Shown piece after piece: positions 10,134-18,517 of a stretch of DNA of 64,000 nt. The stretch lies in the NCBI RefSeq assembly GCF_018127925.1, contig NZ_CP072347.1:2501-66500 (forward strand), written 5' to 3'. Both the position numbers and the translations under genes were made by a program. Under the pieces are notes generated by a model. It ran no database searches. It had not been told where the DNA came from and was given only the letters and a program-made list of their open reading frames with translations. The DNA comes from Prevotella melaninogenica. Lineage in GTDB: Bacteria; Bacteroidota; Bacteroidia; Bacteroidales; Bacteroidaceae. Each line of letters begins with the position of its first letter. The first letter of the stretch is position 1.

Positions 10134-10744
10134 TTTAGCAGCTTGGCTGCAAGTTTGTAAGTAAACGAAATTCGAGGATTGGATAAATCCCATCGTTCCA
10201 CTTCCTGCCACACCAATTCTGCGTGCTTCTTGCTTATATCTCTTAAAGCATTTCCTACGGATTTCCGAAGATATTCGCTTTCGTATGCCTTATGCTTAGC
10301 AATGAGAGCAATAGCCACCGATGGATTTTCTTTGAAATACGGGCGACTTGTCCAAATCCTCAGTCCCTCAGTTACAGCACGGATAACATTTGGATTATCG
10401 TCTGTTATCCATTCTTCTATGAGAGGTAAAGAAACTTCATACCCTCTATGTCGGCAAACCTCATCGAAAGCCTTTGCAAGCATTTCCTGCACTCGCCAAT
10501 TCTCATCAGTGCTTACTCGCTCTTTCAGAAAACGAAGTGCGTTATTATCTTCTGTTGCCAATCTGCCTAAAATCGTTGTTGCCAACATTCGGGCTTGATA
10601 GGCTTCGCGCTTTAACAATTCAAGAGCAAATTCAAAGCACTGTTCCTTTGAGTATGTCGAAAGGATTCCATCAGCACCATCAATAATATGCTGAAAACCA
10701 TGTTCTATTAACAGTATTTTGTTCAAGACATTATCTATCCCCAT
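10130..10744 (-). CDS. HEAT-repeat protein resembling AlkC/AlkD DNA alkylation repair enzymes
   Basis: A 204-residue all-helical protein made of HEAT-like repeats. The segments ARMLATTILGRLA, WRVQEMLAKAFDEV, NPNVIRAVTEGLRIW and EYLRKSVGNALRDISKKH match the pattern of AlkC/AlkD-type DNA glycosylases, which remove alkylated bases without base flipping. Catalytic residues cannot be confirmed by eye, so DNA repair activity is a family-level inference. It is the first gene of the six-gene block, preceded by an SD-like AGAAAGGG, and overlaps the next gene by ATGA. No Bacteroides-type promoter is evident upstream. Confidence 0.7.
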   Translation of the reverse strand: MGIDNVLNKILLIEHGFQHIIDGADGILSTYSKEQCFEFALELLKREAYQARMLATTILGRLATEDNNALRFLKERVSTDENWRVQEMLAKAFDEVCRHRGYEVSLPLIEEWITDDNPNVIRAVTEGLRIWTSRPYFKENPSVAIALIAKHKAYESEYLRKSVGNALRDISKKHAELVWQEVERWDLSNPRISFTYKLAAKLLK

Positions 10745-10843
10745 TGTTATAAACCCTTTCTAAGATAAATCATATCTACAAGTTATATATACCCTTCGAA
10801 AATTAGAAGGTCATATTTGTCCGTGAAAAATGATCTATCCAAT

Positions 10844-10993
10844 GAAACTATGGCAAAGATAATAAATTATGAGGAAGAAAAGAAATGATAGAAGGGGAAA
10901 CATTAATCAGCCAAAAACATCACATTAATTTAAGCAATAAATTACCATTATTTAACTTAACATGGTCACATTTGTTATCTTACTATTTACCAA
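10844..10993 (+). repeat. Direct repeat copy B (upstream flank of the accessory block)
   Basis: About 150 bp in the same orientation as 6586-6729, from GAAACTATGGCAAAGATAAT to CTATTTACCAA. It lies directly upstream of the DUF438 promoter, so this copy looks like the native one. Confidence 0.85.
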
Positions 10994-11001
10994 TAACTCA
11001 G

Positions 11002-11009
11002 TATCTTTG
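11002..11009 (+). promoter_or_regulatory. -7 promoter element for the DUF438 gene
   Basis: TATCTTTG matches the Bacteroides -7 consensus and lies 32 nt upstream of the ATG. The nearest TTTG upstream is too far (about 27 bp) to be a standard -33 element. Confidence 0.55.
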
Positions 11010-11041
11010 CATTAGAAATAATAAAAATCAGTAACAAAGTT

Positions 11042-12580
11042 ATGGCAAATAAGATGAAAGACTTTCTCCCAGCAATTGAGATGGAGAAAATGCAGGCAAT
11101 GCTTGAGCTTGAAGAAAAGTATGAAACAGGACAGCTCTCATTAGAAGAGGCACGCGAAGTGATGAAGACAAAGGTAGGAAAGATTCGCCCTTATCACCTT
11201 GCCTTCATCGAACAGAATATGAAGTCGCGTGAGGACGACGAGTGTATCCGTGCAGACATGCGCAAGATTATTGAACTCGTTGAAGGTTTCATGGACTACA
11301 GCCGTCCTGATGTACCAGAGGATCACCCACTCTCACATTATTATAAAGAAAATGACGAGATGCGAAGACTGCTCCTTGCGGTCGAGGATCTTGTACAATA
11401 TCCTGTCATTAAAAACCAGTGGTTAGAACTCTACGACCAGATTCGTCAGTATCCTATTCACTATCACCGTAAGCAGAATCAGCTCTATCCACTTTTGGAG
11501 AAGAAAGGATTCGACCGCCCAACGACAACAATGTGGAACTTTGACGACATCGTTCGTGATGAGATTAAGGATTCACTCCGACTCTTAGAGGCTGGCGAAG
11601 ATGAAGCTTTCATCACTAAACAAAATGAGCTTATCGCCTATGCACGCGACTTGATGGAAAAGGAGGAGACTATCCTCTACCCTACTTCATACGCCCTTAT
11701 CTCTGCAGAGGAGTTTGAAGATATGAAGTCGGGCGACCAAGAGATTGGTTTTGCCTTCTTCAAAGTAGACACACCATCAACACCCAACACTCAACACTCA
11801 ACACCTCAAAAGGGCTTTGCAGAAGACCTGCAGGCATTGCTCAGCAAGTATGGCTACTCTGCAGGACCACAGCAGGAGTTGGATGTGGCAACAGGTAAGC
11901 TGACCTTAGAGCAGATAAACCTTATCTATAAGCATCTGCCAGTAGACATCTCATTCGTGGACGAGAACGAATTGGTGAAGTTCTATTCAGATACCGACCA
12001 TCGTATCTTCCCAAGATCGAAGAATGTTATCGGGCGACAGGTGTCTAACTGCCACCCACGTAAGAGTGTACACATCGTTGAGGAAATCGTAGAGAAATTC
12101 CGTAGTGGCGAACAAGATAAAGCCGAGTTCTGGATTAACAAGCCAGAAGTATTTATCTACATCGTTTACTTTGCTGTGCGCGATGCAGAAGGCCGCTTCC
12201 GTGGCGTACTCGAAATGATGCAGGACTGTACACATATCCGTGAGTTGACAGGTTCACAGACCTTGCTGACATGGGCTGGAAAAGAAGAGGAAAGTACTGC
12301 AAACACTACTCCTTCTGACAATGAGGACGACGAAGCGTCTGCTGCACAATCAGGCGCTCCTATTGAGATAACACCAGACACCCGTCTGAAAGACCTCTTT
12401 GCAGCTTATCCTAATCTGAAGAAAGAACTTGCTTCTCGCTATCCATCTTTCAAAATGCTAAACACACCATTGGGTAAGTTGATTCTCAAGAAAGCTACTG
12501 TCCGCACCGCTTCAGAGCGTTCAGGATTAGGCGAAGAGAAGTTTATCAATTTACTAAAGGAGTGCATCAAAGACGCCTAA
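11042..12580 (+). CDS. DUF438 / hemerythrin / PAS / DUF1858 protein
   Basis: A 512-residue cytoplasmic protein with DUF438 at about 8-75, a hemerythrin-like HHE domain at about 85-215 (HPLSHYYKENDE, HYHRKQNQLYPLLE, EKEETILYP), a PAS domain at about 285-405 (VDISFVDENELVKFYSD to DCTHIREL), and a C-terminal DUF1858 domain at about 438-510. Such proteins are thought to sense oxygen or NO through a di-iron site and redox state through PAS, but the target is unknown. A position often Glu in the HxxxE motif reads Gln here (HRKQN), which may alter metal binding. The linker before PAS contains an intergenic-type repeat. A terminator follows. Confidence 0.85.
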   Translation: MANKMKDFLPAIEMEKMQAMLELEEKYETGQLSLEEAREVMKTKVGKIRPYHLAFIEQNMKSREDDECIRADMRKIIELVEGFMDYSRPDVPEDHPLSHYYKENDEMRRLLLAVEDLVQYPVIKNQWLELYDQIRQYPIHYHRKQNQLYPLLEKKGFDRPTTTMWNFDDIVRDEIKDSLRLLEAGEDEAFITKQNELIAYARDLMEKEETILYPTSYALISAEEFEDMKSGDQEIGFAFFKVDTPSTPNTQHSTPQKGFAEDLQALLSKYGYSAGPQQELDVATGKLTLEQINLIYKHLPVDISFVDENELVKFYSDTDHRIFPRSKNVIGRQVSNCHPRKSVHIVEEIVEKFRSGEQDKAEFWINKPEVFIYIVYFAVRDAEGRFRGVLEMMQDCTHIRELTGSQTLLTWAGKEEESTANTTPSDNEDDEASAAQSGAPIEITPDTRLKDLFAAYPNLKKELASRYPSFKMLNTPLGKLILKKATVRTASERSGLGEEKFINLLKECIKDA

Positions 12581-12632
12581 AGTGGGCTTATCACTCATTG
12601 TGTAACAGGTTGTTTCTCAATAGAATCTCTTT

Positions 12633-12661
12633 AGGATGCACATTTCGTGCATCCTTTTTTT
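12633..12661 (+). terminator. Rho-independent terminator after the DUF438 gene
   Basis: AGGATGCAC pairs with GTGCATCCT around a five-base ATTTC loop, followed by a run of seven or eight T. It lies about 50 nt after the stop codon. Confidence 0.85.
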
Positions 12662-12663
12662 AT

Positions 12664-13044
12664 GGTTCTTCCGAAATATGGAGTGATAAAGTAAGCCTAT
12701 TACATATTAAAAGGCACACAGAGAGGGGGAGAACACGGAGGTGAATGCACAGACAATATCACGGAGGTGCCGAAGGCATAAAGAGCGACAGAGGCGTAGT
12801 GTACGTATTGCTGATAACTTTGGTAATAAACATTTTAAGAAATCTTGCAAAGCACTGCTTTGTAATAAAGTAGACAAAAACATTAATAAAACTCGCAAAT
12901 ATCCTCTGTTCCTCCACGCACCAACGGTGCCTCTGTGTCTAACGATTGCTACTATATAAAACCTCCGTGTTCTCCATTTCTCTGTGTGACCTTTTTTCAA
13001 AGTTTTAATCTCAAAAGGTATCACTCCAAATTGCTGAATGCCCT
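12664..13044. repeat. Foldback element, copy 1
   Basis: An element of about 380 bp starting GGTTCTTCCGAAATATGGAG and ending AATTGCTGAATGCCC. The left half (CACACAGAGAGGGGGAGAAC, then GGAGGTGCCGAAGG and GACAGAGG) is the inverse complement of the right half (CCTCTGTTCCTCC, ACGGTGCC, CCTCCGTGTTCTCC, CTCTGTGTG), so the whole can fold back on itself. It matches 26553-26917 nearly throughout and 37395-37740 more loosely. ORFs inside it are by-products of the repeat. Confidence 0.85.
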
Positions 13045-13069
13045 AAAATATTACTATGACAAACACAAA

Positions 13070-13129
13070 AAAGTTCGCGAACAAATTCAAAAAAGTTCGC
13101 GAACTTTTTTGAATTTGTTCGCGAACTTT
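13070..13129. repeat. Perfect 60-bp palindrome with three TTCGCGAA cores
   Basis: The two 30-base halves are exact inverse complements, centred at 13099.5, with GTTCGCGAAC at the centre and again in each arm. It lies between foldback copy 1 and the broken small gene. As RNA it would form a 30-bp hairpin; as DNA it offers three identical dyad sites. A bidirectional terminator or a repressor binding site are both possible. Confidence 0.9.
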
Positions 13130-13165
13130 ACATTGAATATCTTAGACTGACGAATTGTGCCTTTA

Positions 13166-13419
13166 TTAATCCGCAGGAACAGGACCAGGATTTTCGTTCT
13201 TTTTCTCTGTCTTCTTTTCCGTCTTTGCTTTCTTTTCCCCTGGTGTCACCTGCTCAAAGGTAACATCGTTCAGCGTGAAATACTTACGAGAGGCAAGAAG
13301 TTTCACAACAGGCTTCTCAATGTGCTGCTGCGCACGAAACTGTTCGCCTTTCAAGACTGCCTTACTCTTAAACAAAGGAGTTGCTCTTTTAAGAAGAACT
13401 GGATTGGTTTATTTGCCAT
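13166..13419 (-). pseudogene. Small hypothetical gene with a probable one-base frameshift
   Basis: The minus strand opens with ATGGCAAATAAA at 13419 (MANK), then leaves frame. Adding one A to the AAA run at about 13408-13414 joins it to a continuous frame that ends at 13166, giving about 84 residues (TNPVLLKRATPLFKSKAVLK onward, with a Lys-rich tail ending NPGPVPAD). Without the correction the downstream frame has only a TTG start at 13375. I do not recognise the family; the charged C-terminal tail recalls small DNA-binding proteins but there is no firm match. A sequencing error cannot be excluded. Confidence 0.45.
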
Positions 13420-13537
13420 ATCATCTTTAAGGTGGTCTCTCTTTGTGACAACTCCGTAGGCTCGAAACCTTTTAGCCCACGGAGCGTTTGTTAATAATAT
13501 TATTGCTTGCTATAATATCCTCATTGACTATAACATT

Positions 13538-15484
13538 TTAGAAATGAATGAAAGCGCGTACCTTTGCTCTTACATCCGTTACTTGATTCCACATTTGTTG
13601 CCCACTTCGATATTGGATATAATATATACTCGGATAGCTTGTACCATCATTTCCACTCCAACCTAAACTAGGGCTAATGGTAATTAGGTCTGGGGAGACA
13701 GTTCCTGAGCTATTTTCAAAGGAACTAGTAAAATAATCCATGAAAGCACCATAACTATTAGAATTTTGACCTCCGACAAGTACACCATTATTGCTGTAAT
13801 GGGCAGTGAGTGCATAATTTAGAATTACTGGGTCAAAACGTCCACCACCTGCTGCACCTTTACCACCATTATAACTCCAACTATTATTAATCTGACCCAA
13901 ACACATAGCGTCCATAGCGATTCTCCATTCACCTGATGCAGGGAGATACCACTTCTGATTAGCAATAGTACCTGTTAAAGTAACACCTGGATCATAATGA
14001 GCGGCATAATAGAAAGCAGGGAAAGCCCATTGATTGTTCCCTTTGGGCTGACCACCAGGTGAGTCAGGCATTGCATTAGTCGTAGGATCCCATGTCCAGT
14101 TATATCCGTTCATGTCAGAGACATTGTCAGTAAGTCCTGACCCTAAGCGTAGAAAGTTTGTTGTCATATAAACAGGATTAGAGCCAGGGACACTATAAAG
14201 GCTTTGTGTTGTCCATTGACAATCTGTATTCTTCACATTGCCAGTAGAAGGCGACCAAGAACTACCTAAATCTGCTTCTTTCAAAGCAATAGCTACACCA
14301 GAGTTCGGTGTTCCGTCATTGTCTTTTACAACAAAGGCTATCGGAGTCTTGCTTCGATTAGCTTTGAGCGTTCCTACAGTGCCATCAGAGAATAGATATT
14401 TGAATCCCATATAGACAAGACGAATTTTGAGTTTGTAAGTTGTATTTTCTTTGGTAACAAAACCTGAGAGAGCAGGATCTGTAGAATAAAGATGTGTACT
14501 TGGTGCAGCTGTCTTTCCGTAGAGCGTCAGTGAAGGTAAATCTAGACGCATATGGCGAAGTGGAGTTCCAGGAAGGAACCATGTGTAAGTAGTATCTCTG
14601 TTGATATAGTGCCACTCCATGTCATTCTTAGAATCTTCAGCAGCAAAATATACTATATCTGTAGAGCTGCCATACATAAAATCCTGCCAAAAATTAGCCG
14701 TTAGCGTTTTATTAACAGTCGTAACAGATGTAGCAACAGGGTTATAACCTTTCTCATCAAGTTTTACGCTAGTAGGTACATTGTTGTTAGGTGAAGTGAG
14801 CGTTGCACTGACAGCATGCTTTATAGGGAGGAAACTATGTAACTCAAGATATACGCGCGAACCAACATGCTTCATATAGAACGAAATATATTGAGTTTTG
14901 CCTGTGACATAAGTATTATCCAAACGTCCTACGTATGCAGTCTTCACATTTGCTTGTGTTACAGAAAGTGTCCCATCAGAATTCTGGCTTAGTTTGTCAT
15001 TGAAACAAACAAAGTCGTAATTCTGATTTGGATCAAGAATAATACAATCCTTTGAACCTGTAGCAGGCGTAAAGACTCCATAGTTTATATAACCTTTCAT
15101 CTCACCTTTGAGTGTATTACCTTGAAAAGCACGGATAGTGTAGAAACCATTGCTTAAAGGTTGTGAGGCACGCGTGCGTGGCTTCTTGAAGATAGTATCA
15201 CTCTTGGCATCAGCCTCAAGAGTCATTTGTGCTTCAATACCATTACCTAAATCTACAGACTTTGTTTGAGGTGCTTCTGCAGCCCCTCTCGTTATGGCTC
15301 CATCATCTTCACTGAATGGTGCTTCTGCAAATTTAAGCATTGTTGGTGTTATGACCACCTTGCCGTTAGTACTTTCTCCTGTACTTATGTTATCTTCCTG
15401 CTGACAAGCAGCTGCCATAATAAGCAATACGGCGAAAGCAAGCGGTTTTAAAAACGTTTTCAATATTAAATAATTACTTTTCAT
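13538..15484 (-). CDS. Fimbrillin-like surface lipoprotein
   Basis: A 648-residue lipoprotein. The signal peptide ends in the lipobox AAAC (Cys27, followed by QQEDN). A Mfa/FimB-like fimbrillin region follows (about 30-370, with ITPTMLKFAEAPF and RASQPLSNGFYTIRAF), then a C-terminal region with WYLPASGEWRIA and ending DVRAKVRAFIHF, a pattern shared by fimbrillin-like and FISUMP-type proteins. It would sit on the cell surface, probably as a fimbrial subunit or tip adhesin. A 71-residue gene lies 41 bases upstream on the same strand; the probable promoter is farther up at 16149-16179, beyond the (AG)26 tract. No fimbrial usher or anchor genes are adjacent, so it may be an orphan locus. Confidence 0.7.
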   Translation of the reverse strand: MKSNYLILKTFLKPLAFAVLLIMAAACQQEDNISTGESTNGKVVITPTMLKFAEAPFSEDDGAITRGAAEAPQTKSVDLGNGIEAQMTLEADAKSDTIFKKPRTRASQPLSNGFYTIRAFQGNTLKGEMKGYINYGVFTPATGSKDCIILDPNQNYDFVCFNDKLSQNSDGTLSVTQANVKTAYVGRLDNTYVTGKTQYISFYMKHVGSRVYLELHSFLPIKHAVSATLTSPNNNVPTSVKLDEKGYNPVATSVTTVNKTLTANFWQDFMYGSSTDIVYFAAEDSKNDMEWHYINRDTTYTWFLPGTPLRHMRLDLPSLTLYGKTAAPSTHLYSTDPALSGFVTKENTTYKLKIRLVYMGFKYLFSDGTVGTLKANRSKTPIAFVVKDNDGTPNSGVAIALKEADLGSSWSPSTGNVKNTDCQWTTQSLYSVPGSNPVYMTTNFLRLGSGLTDNVSDMNGYNWTWDPTTNAMPDSPGGQPKGNNQWAFPAFYYAAHYDPGVTLTGTIANQKWYLPASGEWRIAMDAMCLGQINNSWSYNGGKGAAGGGRFDPVILNYALTAHYSNNGVLVGGQNSNSYGAFMDYFTSSFENSSGTVSPDLITISPSLGWSGNDGTSYPSIYYIQYRSGQQMWNQVTDVRAKVRAFIHF

Positions 15485-15525
15485 TCTTGATGTCTTTTTA
15501 AATTTATAACTCTCATTCTGTAATT

Positions 15526-15741
15526 CTAGAACTCTATTGTTCCACTCTCTACATCTTCACGTTTCCAATCTGTATCACTGGCATGAGCATCCCATCTATT
15601 CTCCTCGAAATAGGTGTTATTCTTTGGTTCAAAAGAACCTGACACTTTGTGGTAAACGGAAGTGCAGACAGGGCTTTCTGCCTCAACGAAGAATACGCAA
15701 CACGTTGGTTGTAAATAGTCTTGTTTCCTTGTTTTTTTCAT
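15526..15741 (-). CDS. Small hypothetical protein upstream of the fimbrillin gene
   Basis: 71 residues, starting MKKTRKQDYLQPTCCVFFVE and ending in an acidic tail (DWKREDVESGTIEF). The pattern KK-x-Y-x-x-P, a hydrophobic strand with Cys residues, then a polar/acidic C-terminus with WD is seen in many small Bacteroidetes proteins that precede surface-lipoprotein genes. Function is unknown. The ATG follows an AT-rich stretch with no SD. It shares the leader with the fimbrillin-like gene. Confidence 0.55.
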   Translation of the reverse strand: MKKTRKQDYLQPTCCVFFVEAESPVCTSVYHKVSGSFEPKNNTYFEENRWDAHASDTDWKREDVESGTIEF

Positions 15742-15914
15742 AATCTGCTTTTTAATAGTAAAATTTATCGCTTAAATATTTTATATTTCGGTTTAAATAA
15801 AAATACAAAAAAGAACAAAGGAAACTCCTAAAAGTCCTTTGTTTACCTATGATTGTACACGGCGAGCCTCGCGCGCGTACGCAAGAAATTAAAAAGTTGG
15901 TTAAGCCTGCTCTA

Positions 15915-16124
<210 letters not shown>

Positions 16125-16148
16125 CGTTATTAATCTCGAATTCGGACG

Positions 16149-16179
16149 CAAAAGTAACAAAAAAGATTAAAATATCAAA
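16149..16179 (-). promoter_or_regulatory. Promoter of the fimbrillin-like operon and leader ORF
   Basis: The minus strand has TACTTTTG (complement 16149-16156) and TTTG (complement 16176-16179) with a 19-bp spacer, a full match to the Bacteroides promoter consensus. No other convincing promoter lies between it and the fimbrillin gene. Confidence 0.7.
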
Positions 16180-16211
16180 GCAAATCAAGAAAAAAATAAA
16201 AACAACTATTT

Positions 16212-16349
16212 ATGAAAGCAACAGAAGTCGTAGAAAGATTAAAACAGCGTTTTCCAAATGAGCCAAAGTATATTCAGGCCGTTTCGCAGGTATTAGACAC
16301 TATCGAGAATGAATATAATAACATCTACTATGAATGTTTGAAAGCATAA
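16212..16349 (+). pseudogene. gdhA: 5' fragment of NADP-type glutamate dehydrogenase gene
   Basis: ATG 16212 opens 45 codons. The first 34 or so (MKATEVVERLKQRFPNEPKY and IQAVSQVLDTIENEY) closely resemble, as I recall it, the conserved N-terminus of the Bacteroidetes hexameric glutamate dehydrogenase (about 445 residues). After IENEYNN the similarity stops and TAA follows at 16347-16349. The rest of the gene is absent from this locus, so this is a truncated remnant or a partial duplication; a complete gdhA is expected elsewhere. It is divergent from the fimbrillin operon promoter. Confidence 0.75.
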
Positions 16350-16432
16350 TAAAAGATTTTAGGTTGTGTGCTCCTACAATGCACCTTTATTTTCAGCATT
16401 TTCATCCTAACTTATTAGCATCGATAAGCTAC

Positions 16433-16494
16433 GTGTTAACGCCTGCGCACCAACGGTGTGGAGCGTCCGCACCATTGGTGCGCAGGGTCAACAC
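16433..16494. repeat. GCACC-GGTGC palindrome pair, locus 1
   Basis: Two palindromes, GCACCAACGGTG (from 16447) and GCACCATTGGTG (from 16469), are exactly 22 bp apart and flanked by GTGTTAACGC and GGTCAACACC, which are inverted copies of each other. The same arrangement occurs near 39891 and 48381. Otherwise the 16350-16651 gap is empty. Confidence 0.75.
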
Positions 16495-16651
16495 CATTTT
16501 AATAGTGACTTTATGATGAGCATACTAATGAGAGAATCATGTTTGATTAGCGATTTCAGGGAATAGAGAATCTACCTCTTTATATCCTATCCGTATCCTT
16601 ATAATCCAGTATCGTTACCCCACTTGAAAAGCTATCTTTTACACTTCATTC

Positions 16652-16682
16652 TTGCAGGGTTCAAAGAAAATACGTACTTTTG
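16652..16682 (+). promoter_or_regulatory. Promoter of the DUF4738 lipoprotein gene
   Basis: TTGC (16652-16655) and TACTTTTG (16675-16682) are separated by 19 bp, matching the Bacteroides consensus. This decides the start at 16702, since the longer frame begins upstream of the promoter. Confidence 0.65.
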
Positions 16683-16701
16683 CGAACAAGAATCACGTAT
16701 T

Positions 16702-17304
16702 ATGACAAGAAAAGTATTTCACATATTAAGCTTGGGTTTGATACTTTTTGGTATCACAGCCTGCAAGCAAGAAAAGAAATCAAACGATATTATCACAAAG
16801 ATATCACCAAAACCAAAGGTGCCGAGCGGACCTCAGCCAATGACCGACTTCAAATATGAGAAGAAGATAGAATGGATGGGTAGTACCTATACGATTCGTA
16901 TCCACCGCTTTGCAGACAAGTCATTGTCAATCGTCAGTGATGAAGACGGACGTAAATACTACGATAACAAGTTCCAAGTACAGATTCTTCGTCAAGATGG
17001 TTCATCTTTTTATGAGCGTACACTTACGAAAGATGATTTCAGAGAATACACTGATAACCAATATGGTAAGGATGGTGCACTGATTGGTTTCATGTTCGAC
17101 CGTGCAGAGGGTAACAAACTCTACTTTGGTGCAAGTGTGGGTTCACCTGATCCAAAGAGCGATGAGTATGTACCATTGGATGTAACCATTGATAATATGA
17201 GCCGCATGCGTATCAACAAGGCTACACAACTTGATACACCAAGCGACCAACCACAACAACAACCAAAGAGTGAGTTGGAGAAGGCTGAGGAAGAGGGGGT
17301 GTAA
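16702..17304 (+). CDS. DUF4738 domain lipoprotein
   Basis: A 200-residue lipoprotein when started at ATG 16702 (MTRKVFHILSLGLILFG). The lipobox is GITAC with Cys21, followed by a charged KQEKK. The body (about 45-180, including KKIEWMGSTYTIRIHRFADK, IQRQDG-like ILRQDGSSFYERT and SPDPKSDEYVPLDVTI) fits DUF4738, a family largely restricted to Bacteroidetes and without known function. It would be anchored in the outer or inner membrane facing the periplasm. The C-terminus is Gln/Pro-rich (QPQQQPKSELEKAEEEG). It is monocistronic; a C-rich palindrome follows. Confidence 0.75.
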   Translation: MTRKVFHILSLGLILFGITACKQEKKSNDIITKISPKPKVPSGPQPMTDFKYEKKIEWMGSTYTIRIHRFADKSLSIVSDEDGRKYYDNKFQVQILRQDGSSFYERTLTKDDFREYTDNQYGKDGALIGFMFDRAEGNKLYFGASVGSPDPKSDEYVPLDVTIDNMSRMRINKATQLDTPSDQPQQQPKSELEKAEEEGV

Positions 17305-17307
17305 AAA

Positions 17308-17347
17308 GCCTCCCCCAACCCCTCCGAAAGGAGGGGAGCCCAAATAG
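17308..17347. repeat. C-rich palindromic repeat, copy 1
   Basis: GCCTCCCCCAACCCCTCCGA continuing to AAGGAGGGGAGCCCAAATAG. It is identical to 60068-60107 except for one base (A or G after CCCCC). The CCCCTCC/GGAGGGG core folds as a hairpin. From about 17395 to 17469 a short CAAAGTTCAAACCT-type tandem follows. Confidence 0.85.
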
Positions 17348-17470
17348 ATTAAAGTGGGGTACAGTGAAGTTGATAAATAGATAAGGATAAAACTCAAAGG
17401 TCAAACCTCAAAGTTCAAAGGTTAAACGCAAATCATAAAGTTCAAAGTTCAAACCTCAAAGTTCAAAGGC

Positions 17471-18517
17471 TTACCCTTCTCTTACAAAGTCAAGGGCTTC
17501 CTTAACTTCATCCTCACTGACAGACTGGTTGATACGGACATCACCAATACCACCTAAGAGCGTGACATTGATTTCATTACCACGATTCTTTTTATCATGA
17601 TGCATGAACTCAATGAGCTTAGGATAATCATTACACGTAATAGGTAATGTACCATAATACTCACGAATGAAGTTGACCGTCTGGCGCATACGCTCAGTAG
17701 GGAAGCCAGTCTTCACAACAGACAGATAAAGCTCTGCTATCAAACCGAAAGCTACTGCATAGCCATGAAGAATTGGATTCTTTTCTAATGACCATGACTC
17801 AAACGCATGACCAAAAGTATGTCCAAGATTTAATGCCTTTCTAATACCCTTTTCATGTGGATCTTCCTGAACAATACACTCCTTTACACGCACACTCTTA
17901 GCAAGCATTTCGCTCAATTGCTGTAAGTCTGGCTGTGCAAGATTAAAGTTTATCAGCTCTGCCCACATAGCTTCATCAGCTATCAAACCATGTTTCAACA
18001 TCTCAGCATAACCACTTCTGATGTTTGCCGTATCGAGTGTTTTAAGCCACTCGGTATTAAGGAGGACGACATCAGCCTCACTAAACACACCAATCTCATT
18101 CTTTAATCCGCCGAAATTGATACCCGTCTTACCACCCACGCTGGCATCTACCATCGCAAGGAGTGTCGTTGGAATATTAATAAAGTTGATACCACGCTTG
18201 AAAGTTGAAGCCGCAAAGCCACCAAGATCGGTCACCATACCACCACCAAGATTGATAAGCAAAGAGTGGCGCGTAGCACCTCCCTGTTGCAATGCTTCCC
18301 ATACATGAGCTACCGTTTCAAGTGTCTTACTACTGTCAGTCGTACCAATCGTAATTACTTGTGCTCCTTTCAGACAGAAGTCATCCTTGACAAGTTCCCA
18401 GCACTTATCACGTGTCGTTTCATCAACGAGTACGAAGATTTTATCTTTCTCACATTCAGAGATGGCTGTAGCCAATTCACACTTGAACTGTTTTGATATA
18501 ATAATATTCTGTCTCAT
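17471..18517 (-). CDS. aroB: 3-dehydroquinate synthase
   Basis: A 348-residue cytoplasmic enzyme that converts DAHP to 3-dehydroquinate, step two of the shikimate pathway, using NAD+ and a divalent metal. The signature LINLGGGMVTDLGGF, the NIPTTLLAMVDASVGGKTGIN stretch (about residues 115-135) and the metal-site RKALNLGHTFGHAFE (about 227-241) are intact. Length is normal. The ATG is preceded by AAAGGAGAAAGC, a strong SD for this genome. A -7 element TATTTTTG (complement 18543-18550) lies just upstream. The gene stands alone. Confidence 0.97.
   Translation of the reverse strand: MRQNIIISKQFKCELATAISECEKDKIFVLVDETTRDKCWELVKDDFCLKGAQVITIGTTDSSKTLETVAHVWEALQQGGATRHSLLINLGGGMVTDLGGFAASTFKRGINFINIPTTLLAMVDASVGGKTGINFGGLKNEIGVFSEADVVLLNTEWLKTLDTANIRSGYAEMLKHGLIADEAMWAELINFNLAQPDLQQLSEMLAKSVRVKECIVQEDPHEKGIRKALNLGHTFGHAFESWSLEKNPILHGYAVAFGLIAELYLSVVKTGFPTERMRQTVNFIREYYGTLPITCNDYPKLIEFMHHDKKNRGNEINVTLLGGIGDVRINQSVSEDEVKEALDFVREG

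Noticed and set aside
6801-10744. Prophage or conjugative element
   Set aside because: No integrase, transposase, relaxase or phage structural gene; only flanking repeats support mobility.
12707-13024. A 105-residue ORF resembling one at 26706-26918
   Set aside because: The likeness comes from the foldback DNA repeat; there is no start context, and the frame is broken in copy 3.
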